Part shown: in pieces, positions 58,101 through 64,000 of the stretch
Position numbering within the stretch: the stretch's first letter is position 1
Layout: each line of letters opens with the position of its first letter
Assembly: GCF_014203665.1 (NCBI RefSeq)
Contig: NZ_JACHJN010000003.1
Span: 496,001-560,000 of the forward strand
DNA length: 64,000 nucleotides
DNA from: Saccharothrix tamanrassetensis
Lineage (GTDB): Bacteria; Actinomycetota; Actinomycetes; Mycobacteriales; Pseudonocardiaceae
Direction: 5' to 3'
Notes under the pieces: generated by a model
Databases searched by the model: none
Seen by the model: the letters and a program-made list of their open reading frames with translations, nothing else
What the model was told of the DNA's origin: nothing
Made by a program: the position numbers and the translations under genes

Positions 58101-59716
58101 ACCCGTGGATCGCGCGGACCCGGCACTCGACCCCGGGCGTGGGCCTGATCTCCCCGCCGCCGCACCACGACATCTACTCGATCGAGGACCTGGCGCAGCT
58201 CATCCACGACCTGAAGAACGCCAACGAGCAGGCCCGCGTGCACGTCAAGCTGGTCAGCGAGGTCGGCGTCGGCACGGTCGCGGCGGGTGTCGCCAAGGCG
58301 CACGCGGACGTCGTGCTCATCTCCGGCCACGACGGCGGGACCGGCGCTTCTCCGATGAACTCGCTGAAGCACGCCGGGACGCCGTGGGAGATCGGCCTCG
58401 CCGAGACCCAGCAGACGTTGCTGCTCAACGGCTTGCGCGACCGCATCACCGTGCAGGTGGACGGCGCGCTGCGCACCGGCCGCGACGTCGTGGTCGCCGC
58501 CCTGCTCGGCGCGGAGGAGTTCGGCTTCGCCACGGCCCCGCTGATCGTCGCGGGCTGCGTGATGATGCGGGTCTGCCACCTGGACACCTGCCCGGTCGGC
58601 GTGGCCACGCAGAACCCCGAGCTGCGCAAGCGCTACACCGGCCAGGTCGACCACGTGGTGAACTTCTTCGAGTTCATCGCCCAGGAGGTCCGGGAACACC
58701 TGGCGGCGCTGGGTTTCCGCACCATCGACGAGGCCGTCGGCCACGCCGAGCTGCTGGAGACCGACCGGGCCGTCGAGCACTGGAAGGCGGCGGGCCTGGA
58801 CCTGACGCCGGTCTTCGAGGTGCCGCAAACCCCGTACCGCACGGCGAAGCGACGGGTCCGCGAGCAGGACCACGGCCTGGCGCAGGCACTCGACCGCACG
58901 CTCATCCAGCTCGCCGAAGCGGCCCTGGAGGACGCGCACCCGGCGCGGCTGGAACTCCCGCTGCGCAACGTGAACCGCACCGTCGGCACGCTGCTCGGCG
59001 CGGAGGTGACCCGCCGGTTCGGTGGTGACGGCCTGCCCGACGACACGATCCACGTGACGTTCACCGGCTCCGCCGGCCAGTCGCTGGGCGCGTTCATCCC
59101 GCGCGGCGTCACGCTGGAGATGGTCGGCGACGCGAACGACTACGTGGGCAAGGGGCTGTCCGGCGGACGGATCGTCGTGCGCCCGCACCCCGACGCCCCG
59201 TTCGCGGCCGAACGGCAGGTGATCGCGGGCAACGTCATCGGCTACGGCGCGACCGCCGGCGAGATCTTCCTGCGCGGACGCGTCGGTGAGCGGTTCTGCG
59301 TGCGGAACTCCGGTGCTCTCGCGGTCGCCGAAGGCGTCGGCGACCACGCGTTCGAGTACATGACCGGCGGCCGTGCCGTGGTGCTCGGACCGACCGGCCG
59401 CAACCTCGCCGCGGGCATGTCCGGCGGCATCGCGTACGTGCTGGACCTCGATCCCGCCTCGGTCAACCAGGCGATGGTCGAGTTGCAGCGGCCGGGCGGG
59501 GACGACCTGCGGTGGCTGCGCGAAGTGGTGGAACGGCACCACGAGCTCACCGGATCGGCCGTGGCCGCGTCGCTGCTCGGCGACTGGCCCCGGCGGTCCG
59601 CGGCGTTCACGAAGGTCATGCCCGGTGACTACCAGCGCGTGCTCGAAGCGATGAGGCTCGCCCGCGCGGAAGGACGGGACGTCGACCAGGCGATCATGGA
59701 GGCTTCCCGTGGCTGA
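55178..59716 (+). CDS. gltB: Glutamate synthase, large subunit
   Basis: A 1512-residue subunit of NADPH-GOGAT, which makes two glutamates from glutamine and 2-oxoglutarate. After a 21-residue propeptide the nucleophile is C22 in [12 protein letters not shown]. The glutaminase domain is followed by a linking domain, the FMN-binding synthase barrel ([51 protein letters not shown]), the 3Fe-4S cysteines in [17 protein letters not shown], and the C-terminal GXGXG beta-helix ([21 protein letters not shown]). GTG after GAAGGAGG. Confidence 0.97.
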   Translation: MIFSAIPSPQGLYDPTAERDACGVAMVADIEGRRSHGIVVDALTALANLEHRGAAGAEPTSGDGAGILVQLPDAFLRSVVDFDLPEAGGYAAGIAFLPRDEQDRAKAQTLAERIAEEEGLRVLGWRDVPVDPGRAAVGPTAQSVMPHFAMLFVRAEGEGKSGVELDRLTFALRKRVEHETVAAQVGTYFPSLSARTLVYKGMLTTGQLPTFFPDLRDERLASAIALVHSRFSTNTFPSWPLAHPFRYVAHNGEINTVRGNRNRMRAREALLASDLIPGDLSRLFPICHPEGSDSASFDEVLELLHLGGRSLPHAVLMMIPEAWENHASMDPKRRAFYEFHASLMEPWDGPACVTFTDGSLVGAVLDRNGLRPARWWQTADGRVVLASETGVLDVPPDRVVAKGRLQPGKMFLVDTVQGRLVDDDEVKSDLADDLPYDEWLHAGLLELADLADREHVVQSHESVVRRQLTFGYTEEELRILLGPMAVGGMEPLGSMGTDTPVAALSQRSRLLYDYFVQNFAQVTNPPLDAIREEIVTSVSRVMGPEQNLLEPGPVSCRHIKLTYPVIDNDELAKLIHINDDGDLPGFACTVLNGLYEVDGGGEALAAAVERVRREASEAIAAGARILVLSDRDSDHRLAPIPSLLLVSAVHHHLVRTKERLRVALVVETGDAREVHHIAALLSYGAAAVNPYLAFETIEDLVLQGAISGIEPRKAVRNYVSALVKGTLKIMSKMGISTVGAYTAAQVFEAVGLSTDLLDEYFTGTVSKLGGAGLDVLAEEVALRHRRAYPDNPTDRVHRRLEVGGEYAYRREGELHLFTPETVFLLQHATKTGKQDVYRRYTEEVEALARQGGTLRGLFRLKTAREPVPIDEVEPVSSIVKRFNTGAMSYGSISAEAHETLAIAMNRLGGRSNSGEGGEDPERLYDAERRSAVKQVASGRFGVTSEYLVNASDIQIKMAQGAKPGEGGQLPGYKVYPWIARTRHSTPGVGLISPPPHHDIYSIEDLAQLIHDLKNANEQARVHVKLVSEVGVGTVAAGVAKAHADVVLISGHDGGTGASPMNSLKHAGTPWEIGLAETQQTLLLNGLRDRITVQVDGALRTGRDVVVAALLGAEEFGFATAPLIVAGCVMMRVCHLDTCPVGVATQNPELRKRYTGQVDHVVNFFEFIAQEVREHLAALGFRTIDEAVGHAELLETDRAVEHWKAAGLDLTPVFEVPQTPYRTAKRRVREQDHGLAQALDRTLIQLAEAALEDAHPARLELPLRNVNRTVGTLLGAEVTRRFGGDGLPDDTIHVTFTGSAGQSLGAFIPRGVTLEMVGDANDYVGKGLSGGRIVVRPHPDAPFAAERQVIAGNVIGYGATAGEIFLRGRVGERFCVRNSGALAVAEGVGDHAFEYMTGGRAVVLGPTGRNLAAGMSGGIAYVLDLDPASVNQAMVELQRPGGDDLRWLREVVERHHELTGSAVAASLLGDWPRRSAAFTKVMPGDYQRVLEAMRLARAEGRDVDQAIMEASRG

Positions 59717-61214
59717 CCCGTACGGTTTCCTCAAGCACGACCGCGCCGACGCGAAGAAGCGCCCGGCGGCCGAGCGGCTGTCCGACTGGAACGAGGTCTA
59801 CCTGGACCTCGACGCGGAGACGCGCGGCTCCCAGGTGAGGACCCAGGCCGCCCGGTGCATGGACTGCGGCGTGCCGTTCTGCCACTCGGGCTCGGCGGGC
59901 TGCCCGCTGGGCAACCTGATCCCGGAGTGGAACGACCTGGTGCGCCGGGGCGACTGGGAGCAGGCGTCGGACCGCCTGCACGCCACCAACAACTTCCCCG
60001 AGTTCACCGGCAGGCTCTGCCCCGCCCCGTGCGAGGCCGCGTGCGTCCTGGCGATCAGCCACGACGCGGGCGGTGCGGTCGCGATCAAGCGGGTCGAGCA
60101 GGCGATCGCGGACGTGTCGTGGGACCAGGGCCTGGTCAAGCCCGCGCAGTCGCACGTGTCGTCCGGGAAGCGCGTCGCCGTCGTGGGTTCCGGCCCGGCG
60201 GGTCTGGCGGCGGCGCAGCAGCTGACCCGGGCCGGGCACGAGGTCACCGTGTACGAGCGCGACGACCGGCTCGGCGGCCTGCTGCGCTACGGCATCCCCG
60301 AGTTCAAGATGGAGAAGAAGGTCCTCGATCGGCGGCTCTCCCAGCTGCGCAAGGAAGGCACGAAGTTCGTCACCGGCTGCGAGGTCGGGGTCGACCTGAC
60401 GGTCGAGCAGCTCCGCGAGCGGTTCGACGCCGTGGTGCTGGCGGTCGGCGCTCTGCGCGGCCGTGACGACACGACCACACCCGGTCGCGAGCTGGCCGGC
60501 ATCCACCTCGCCATGGAGCACCTGGTGCCCGCGAACCGGGCCTGCGAAGGCGATGGCGCGCCCGGGATCGACGCCGCGGGCAAGCACGTCGTGATCATCG
60601 GCGGCGGTGACACGGGCGCGGACTGCTACGGGACGGCGACGCGCCAAGGCGCCGCTTCGGTGTTGCAGCTCGACCAGTACCCGCAGCCGCCTTCGCAGCG
60701 CGACGACGAGCGCTCGCCGTGGCCGGTGTGGCCGTGGATCCTGCGGACGTACCCCGCGCACGAGGAGGCGGGCGAGCGGAAGTTCGCCGTCGCCGTGGAG
60801 AGCTTCGTCGGGGACGAGGACGGGCACGTCCGGCAGATCCGGCTGCGCGAGGTCCGGGTGGAGAAGGACGCCTCGGGACGCCGGGTGGTCGTGCCGACGT
60901 CGGAGGAGGTCCAGGTGCTGCCGGCGGACCTGGTGCTGCTGGCGATCGGTTTCGAAGGCGTCGAGCACATGCCGCTGCTGGACGCCTTGGGCATCGACCT
61001 GACCTCTCGCGGCACCATCTCGTGCGGTTCCGACTGGCAGACCCAAGCTCCGGGGGTGTTCGTGTGCGGTGACGCGCACCGGGGTGCTTCGCTGGTGGTG
61101 TGGGCGATCGCCGAGGGCCGTTCGGTGGCCAACGCCGTCGACCGGTTCCTGACCGGCTCCTCCGACCTGCCTTCCCCCGTCATCCCGAACCAACTGCCGC
61201 TCGCGGTGGTGTAG
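59709..61214 (+). CDS. gltD: Glutamate synthase, small subunit
   Basis: A 501-residue NADPH-oxidising flavoprotein. Two N-terminal cysteine clusters ([20 protein letters not shown] and [11 protein letters not shown]) hold 4Fe-4S centres. FAD motif [24 protein letters not shown] motif [11 protein letters not shown], and the final [18 protein letters not shown] are intact. GTG start overlaps gltB by 8 bp. It is followed by a factor-independent terminator. Confidence 0.97.
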   Translation: MADPYGFLKHDRADAKKRPAAERLSDWNEVYLDLDAETRGSQVRTQAARCMDCGVPFCHSGSAGCPLGNLIPEWNDLVRRGDWEQASDRLHATNNFPEFTGRLCPAPCEAACVLAISHDAGGAVAIKRVEQAIADVSWDQGLVKPAQSHVSSGKRVAVVGSGPAGLAAAQQLTRAGHEVTVYERDDRLGGLLRYGIPEFKMEKKVLDRRLSQLRKEGTKFVTGCEVGVDLTVEQLRERFDAVVLAVGALRGRDDTTTPGRELAGIHLAMEHLVPANRACEGDGAPGIDAAGKHVVIIGGGDTGADCYGTATRQGAASVLQLDQYPQPPSQRDDERSPWPVWPWILRTYPAHEEAGERKFAVAVESFVGDEDGHVRQIRLREVRVEKDASGRRVVVPTSEEVQVLPADLVLLAIGFEGVEHMPLLDALGIDLTSRGTISCGSDWQTQAPGVFVCGDAHRGASLVVWAIAEGRSVANAVDRFLTGSSDLPSPVIPNQLPLAVV

Positions 61215-61253
61215 CGACGACGGTGTGGCGACGGTGTAGCGCCGACGCCCGAG

Positions 61254-61288
61254 ACCGCCCGCAGACTTCGTCGTCTGCGGGCGGTTTT
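61254..61288. terminator. Terminator after gltBD
   Basis: ACCGCCCGCAGAC and GTCTGCGGGCGGT form a perfect 13-bp stem around a TTCGTC loop, followed by TTT. It also lies just beyond the end of the reverse-strand small gene, so it may act both ways. Confidence 0.9.
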
Positions 61289-61294
61289 CGTGGT

Positions 61295-61495
61295 CTACGT
61301 CGGTTCGACGGGTTGTAGCGCCTCGGCGGTCTTCTCGGCCAGCTTCCTCAGCGCGCCTTCGCTGAGTGACAACGTCAAGCCGGTGTCGCTCCCGCCGATG
61401 CGCAGGTGGACGTACTGGCTGTGCAGGTCTTCGATCTTGATCGTGCAGTCGTCCTCGAGCTGGACGAACGAGTCGACCTCTACCCCTAGTCCCAT
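61295..61495 (-). CDS. Small acidic protein divergent from the XRE regulator
   Basis: A 66-residue protein of unknown function (MGLGVEVDSFVQLEDDCTIKI... ending AEALQPVEPT). It looks like a short beta-strand pair followed by a helix (SEGALRKLAEKTAEAL). ATG at 61495 is chosen because GGAGG lies 5 bases upstream; ATGs at 61507 and 61522 are possible. It is divergent from the XRE/DUF397 pair, so the three may belong together. Confidence 0.7.
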   Translation of the reverse strand: MGLGVEVDSFVQLEDDCTIKIEDLHSQYVHLRIGGSDTGLTLSLSEGALRKLAEKTAEALQPVEPT

Positions 61496-61607
61496 GCTTA
61501 CCTCCATGCTTGAAGTTGCCATGGGACCGTATCGCCATAATGGAAGTTTAAGTACTCCCACGATCGAGTGATCCCGGTGGCCGGCGGGCCGGCGGTAGTG
61601 TTGCGGC

Positions 61608-62462
61608 ATGGCCAAGGTCACGCCGACTGCGAAGAAGCTGTTGCTCGGCAAGGAACTCGCATACCTGAGGGACCGGGCAGGCTTGTCCCAGACCCAGGCG
61701 GCGGCACTGATCGAGAAGCACCAGACCAAGATGACCGAGTTGGAGTCAGGTCAGGCCAGCATCACTCTGGGGGATCTGCTCTTGCTGCTCAAGGGCTTCG
61801 GGGTGACCGACGAGGCCTACATCGAGGCGCTGCTGGAGCTGCGCCGCGGCAACCACCAGCGCGGCAAGTGGACGGGCATCCGAAGCATGTACTCGGAGTC
61901 GTTCCGGACCATGATCGACCTGGAGGAGAACTGCGACCTGATCCGAACTGTCGAGAGCGAGGTTCCGCCAGGCCTGTTGCAGTGCGAGCCCTTCATCCGG
62001 TCGCTGTTCGCTCACGACCCGAAGGACTTGGACGACCGGGTCAAGGCGAGGTTGGTGCGGCAGGAGATCTTCTACAAGGAGAACCCGCCGCAGGTCGCTT
62101 TTGTGATCTCCGAAGCGGCTCTGCGGCGACAGTACGCTCCGCCCGAGGTGATGCGCGAGCAGATCAACTACATGATCAAGCTGTCGAAGCTGCCGAACAT
62201 CCGCTTGCAGGTGCTGCCCTTCAAGACCCGCGTACAGCACACCGCGATCCGAGACTGCTTTGTGCTGCTGCGCATCCCCTCGCCCGGCGCGGCGGGTCCG
62301 CTCGAGTTCGCCTACACCGAGAACCTGGCCGAACTGCGGTACATGGATGACAAGCGCATCGTGGCAGCCTTCGACCAGTCCTGGGCGCGCTTGACCGGCC
62401 TGGCGATGAGCTTTGAGGAGACCCGGAGGTTCATGCGTAAGGTTGCCGGTGAGTACAGCTAG
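61608..62462 (+). CDS. XRE-family regulator with DUF5753 domain
   Basis: A 284-residue protein. An N-terminal helix-turn-helix (ELAYLRDRAGLSQTQAAALI, about 16-35, continuing to ~70) is followed by the DUF5753 ligand-type domain (about 95-280) with VPPGLLQCEPFIRSL and NIRLQVLPF. Such regulators are present in dozens of copies in actinobacterial genomes and usually sit beside a DUF397 gene, as here. TAGTGT ends 6 bp before the ATG, so the message may be leaderless. Confidence 0.92.
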   Translation: MAKVTPTAKKLLLGKELAYLRDRAGLSQTQAAALIEKHQTKMTELESGQASITLGDLLLLLKGFGVTDEAYIEALLELRRGNHQRGKWTGIRSMYSESFRTMIDLEENCDLIRTVESEVPPGLLQCEPFIRSLFAHDPKDLDDRVKARLVRQEIFYKENPPQVAFVISEAALRRQYAPPEVMREQINYMIKLSKLPNIRLQVLPFKTRVQHTAIRDCFVLLRIPSPGAAGPLEFAYTENLAELRYMDDKRIVAAFDQSWARLTGLAMSFEETRRFMRKVAGEYS

Positions 62463-62479
62463 GCAACCGGAGGCGGCGC

Positions 62480-62662
62480 ATGTTCCGTAGGTCGAGCTAC
62501 AGCGGGATGGACGGCAACAACTGTGTCGAGGTCGCGCGCTTGGCGGCCGTCGTGGCTGTTCGGGACAGCAAGGCTCCGGAAGGTGGCCAGGTCGCGCTCA
62601 GCCCGGCCGGGTTCGGTCGGTTCCTGACGGCCGCCAAGGGCGATCGGCTCAGCCGAAGCTGA
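62480..62662 (+). CDS. DUF397 protein
   Basis: A 60-residue protein with the DUF397 signature: WRRSSYS-like start (FRRSSYSGMDGNNCVEVA), VAVRDSKAPEGG and a final FLTAAKGDRL. It is the usual partner of XRE/DUF5753 regulators, with which it may form a toxin/antitoxin-like or differentiation-control pair (BldB/WhiJ-type systems in Streptomyces). It overlaps the next convergent gene by 14 bp. Confidence 0.92.
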   Translation: MFRRSSYSGMDGNNCVEVARLAAVVAVRDSKAPEGGQVALSPAGFGRFLTAAKGDRLSRS

Positions 62663-63422
62663 CTCGTTCCAGCCAGAAGTCGAGCAGGTCGCGGTCACCG
62701 ACCACGTCCAGCACGCCCACGTCCCGCCGGCCGTAGACGGTCAGCAGGAGGTCCGTGAGCGACCCCCGGGCCGCGACCGCCGACTTCTCGTGCGCGTGCC
62801 GCCAGGTGATCAGCTCACCGGTCAGGTCGACCACCCACTCCGCGTCCGCCACGTCGGTCGCGTGGAAGTGCAGCGTCCGGTCCGGGCCGAGCAGTTCGCG
62901 CAGCTGCGGGTGGAAGTCGAACATGACCGGCAGGGTGTGCAGGTACAGCCACTCGTCCAGCGCGTCCTCGGCGATCACCGGGTCCGTGACGTACTCGGCA
63001 CCCACCGTGAGCGCCGCGTCGGCCCGGTGGATCAGCGACTCGTGGGTGAAGCGCCGGGCCCAGAAGACCGGGCCCTCGCCGGGGACCGCCGTCCACACCT
63101 CGGCGTCCGGGCCTGCCTCGCCCAACGCGTCGGCCAGGCGGTGTGCCGCTTCCACCGCCGCGTCGGCCAACGGTTCCGGTGCGCGGTCCCGGTAGCCCTC
63201 GAGGTTGCGCAGTGCGTCGTCGGCCAACGGTGCGGTGGCCCTCGTCCGAAGTATCTCGGCCGCCCAGTCCAGGCCCGCACCGATGTGCCGGAGCAACTGC
63301 CCGAGGGTCCAATCCGGACAGCTCGGCACCTTCGACGTCGGGTCGGCTCCTCGGACGTGTCCTCTCAACAGTTCGGCTTGGGTGACGATCTCGGCCCGGT
63401 AGCGGTCGAAGTCCAAAGGCAT
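62649..63422 (-). CDS. Maleylpyruvate isomerase/DinB-like family protein
   Basis: A 257-residue protein with an N-terminal four-helix bundle (MPLDFDRYRAEIVTQAELL, VPSCPDWTLGQLLRHIGAGLDWAAEIL, about 1-150) of the MDMPI type, and a C-terminal MDMPI_C-like domain. The metal-binding histidines of the fold are in LRHIG and THESLIHRAD. It may isomerise a thiol-dependent substrate (mycothiol in this group), but the exact reaction is unknown. ATG at 63422. Confidence 0.85.
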   Translation of the reverse strand: MPLDFDRYRAEIVTQAELLRGHVRGADPTSKVPSCPDWTLGQLLRHIGAGLDWAAEILRTRATAPLADDALRNLEGYRDRAPEPLADAAVEAAHRLADALGEAGPDAEVWTAVPGEGPVFWARRFTHESLIHRADAALTVGAEYVTDPVIAEDALDEWLYLHTLPVMFDFHPQLRELLGPDRTLHFHATDVADAEWVVDLTGELITWRHAHEKSAVAARGSLTDLLLTVYGRRDVGVLDVVGDRDLLDFWLERVSFG

Positions 63423-63484
63423 CCCCCCATCATGGCGTAACGGTTGTGCCGTCCGCATCGACGCTTCCCCTGAGGAGGTGGACG

Positions 63485-64000
63485 ATGACGTCCGACGCTC
63501 TCCAGTCCCGCCTTGCCACCACGCGTGCCCGCTACGAAGGCCGTGCGGCGCAACGCAAGCGCGGCTGCGCCTCGGTCGCCCGCCGCGGCGTCCTGCACAC
63601 CGACGCACCACACCGCGTGACTCGGCGCCTCGACCGGCTCGGGGTGGACTGGCAGCTGGCGTCCTCGGTCGAACGCGGTGCGTCACCACCGGTTCGCGGT
63701 CCTCGGGAACTCGACCTGGAACGGCTCATCGGGCGCGACACGTTGGTGGACGCCGGTTTTCTCGAATCCGGTGTTCAGGCGGCTCGCGCGGTGGGGCGGT
63801 TGCACGTCGCCGGGCGGTGGGGCACGGGCCTGCTGATCGCGCCTTCCTTGTTGTTGACGGCGAGTCACGTGTTGCCGAGCGTCACCGAGGCAGCCTCGGG
63901 CTCGGTGGAGTTCGACGACGTGCGGGTGGCGTGCCGGCCGGAGCTGTTCTTCCTCAGCGACATGGCGCTGGACTTCACCGTGGTGGCGGTGGAGGAGGTG
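63485..64000 (+). CDS. Trypsin-like serine protease domain protein (3' end outside window)
   Basis: The first 172 codons of a longer gene. No signal peptide is seen. Residues 1-80 are Arg-rich and helical; a trypsin-like fold starts at about 105 (GRLHVAGRWGTGLLIAPSLLLTASHVL), with catalytic H128 and probably D163 (ALDFTVVAVE). The serine lies beyond the edge. GAGGAGGTG is placed ideally before the ATG. The lack of a leader suggests an intracellular protease; in actinobacteria such proteases are often the N-terminal module of large multi-domain proteins, possibly defence-related. Confidence 0.82.
   Translation, partial: MTSDALQSRLATTRARYEGRAAQRKRGCASVARRGVLHTDAPHRVTRRLDRLGVDWQLASSVERGASPPVRGPRELDLERLIGRDTLVDAGFLESGVQAARAVGRLHVAGRWGTGLLIAPSLLLTASHVLPSVTEAASGSVEFDDVRVACRPELFFLSDMALDFTVVAVEEV

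Noticed and set aside
55010-59734. A reverse-strand open frame of about 1570 codons across gltB
   Set aside because: It lies antisense to a fully motif-supported gltB, is low-complexity (His/Arg/Val/Asp-rich) and has no domain signature. It is a by-product of high GC at codon position 3.

Overview
This is a GC-rich (roughly 70 percent by eye) chromosomal segment of an actinobacterium. Gene content and order point to the Pseudonocardiales (Saccharothrix/Actinosynnema/Lentzea-like), which is inference and not proof. The clues are bioB followed by a BsaP-type protein and a DUF2567 membrane protein as in mycobacteria, a PriA-type hisA with no trpF, an XRE/DUF5753-DUF397 pair, many GTG and TTG starts, and very frequent 4-base stop/start overlaps. 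Almost everything is core metabolism with its local regulators. I see no rRNA, tRNA, CRISPR array, insertion sequence or prophage.

Layout. 1-4.9 kb: 3' part of dnaE, then a reverse operon of an exported S33 hydrolase and a NarL-type two-component pair. 5.0-12.2 kb: biotin region, with a cytochrome P450 overlapping bioA, a secreted ricin-type lectin, a membrane protein/glutaredoxin pair, bioD, then bioB-bsaP-DUF2567. 12.4-15.6 kb: DUF1445 hydro-lyase-like gene with an MFS transporter behind a GntR-type palindrome, and a GNAT enzyme. 15.8-20.8 kb: NAD synthesis, with a LON-like gene/nrtR divergent from nadABC across a near-perfect NrtR-type operator. 20.8-27.9 kb: PRC-barrel/DUF2382 stress protein, nitrilase, peptide-type binding lipoprotein, class V aminotransferase, secreted M14 carboxypeptidase and an anchored orphan protein.

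28.0-41.2 kb: dispersed histidine cluster. hisD-hisC-hisB plus a 51-codon membrane gene come first, then kptA, soxR and a split transketolase pair, then hisH, hisA (priA) and hisF-membrane protein-hisI. A Clp-N/HTH regulator with a four-copy operator, a flavin/F420-type oxidoreductase and a cold-shock gene lie between. 41.2-47.5 kb: TetR regulator and the tryptophan genes trpE, trp-associated membrane protein, trpC, trpB, trpA; PriA probably supplies the missing TrpF step. 47.6-54.7 kb: Uma2-type protein, lgt, an OmpR-type response regulator and sensor kinase, a TAXI binding lipoprotein and a dicarboxylate symporter, a plausible sensing/uptake module for organic acids. 55.2-61.2 kb: gltB-gltD. 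61.3-64.0 kb: small acidic gene, XRE/DUF397 pair, DinB/maleylpyruvate isomerase-type enzyme and the start of a trypsin-like protease cut by the window edge.

The most interesting signals are regulatory or architectural. They are a SoxR-box-like palindrome with two overlapping divergent promoters between soxR and a split transketolase placed inside the his cluster; a P450 translationally overlapped with bioA (a possible BioI-like source of the biotin pimelate arm) with a BioQ-like half-palindrome upstream; an 85-bp element present twice in inverted orientation around bioB-MFS; and a symmetric four-site operator touching the start codon of a Clp-N/HTH regulator. No single unmistakably new multi-gene system is visible.
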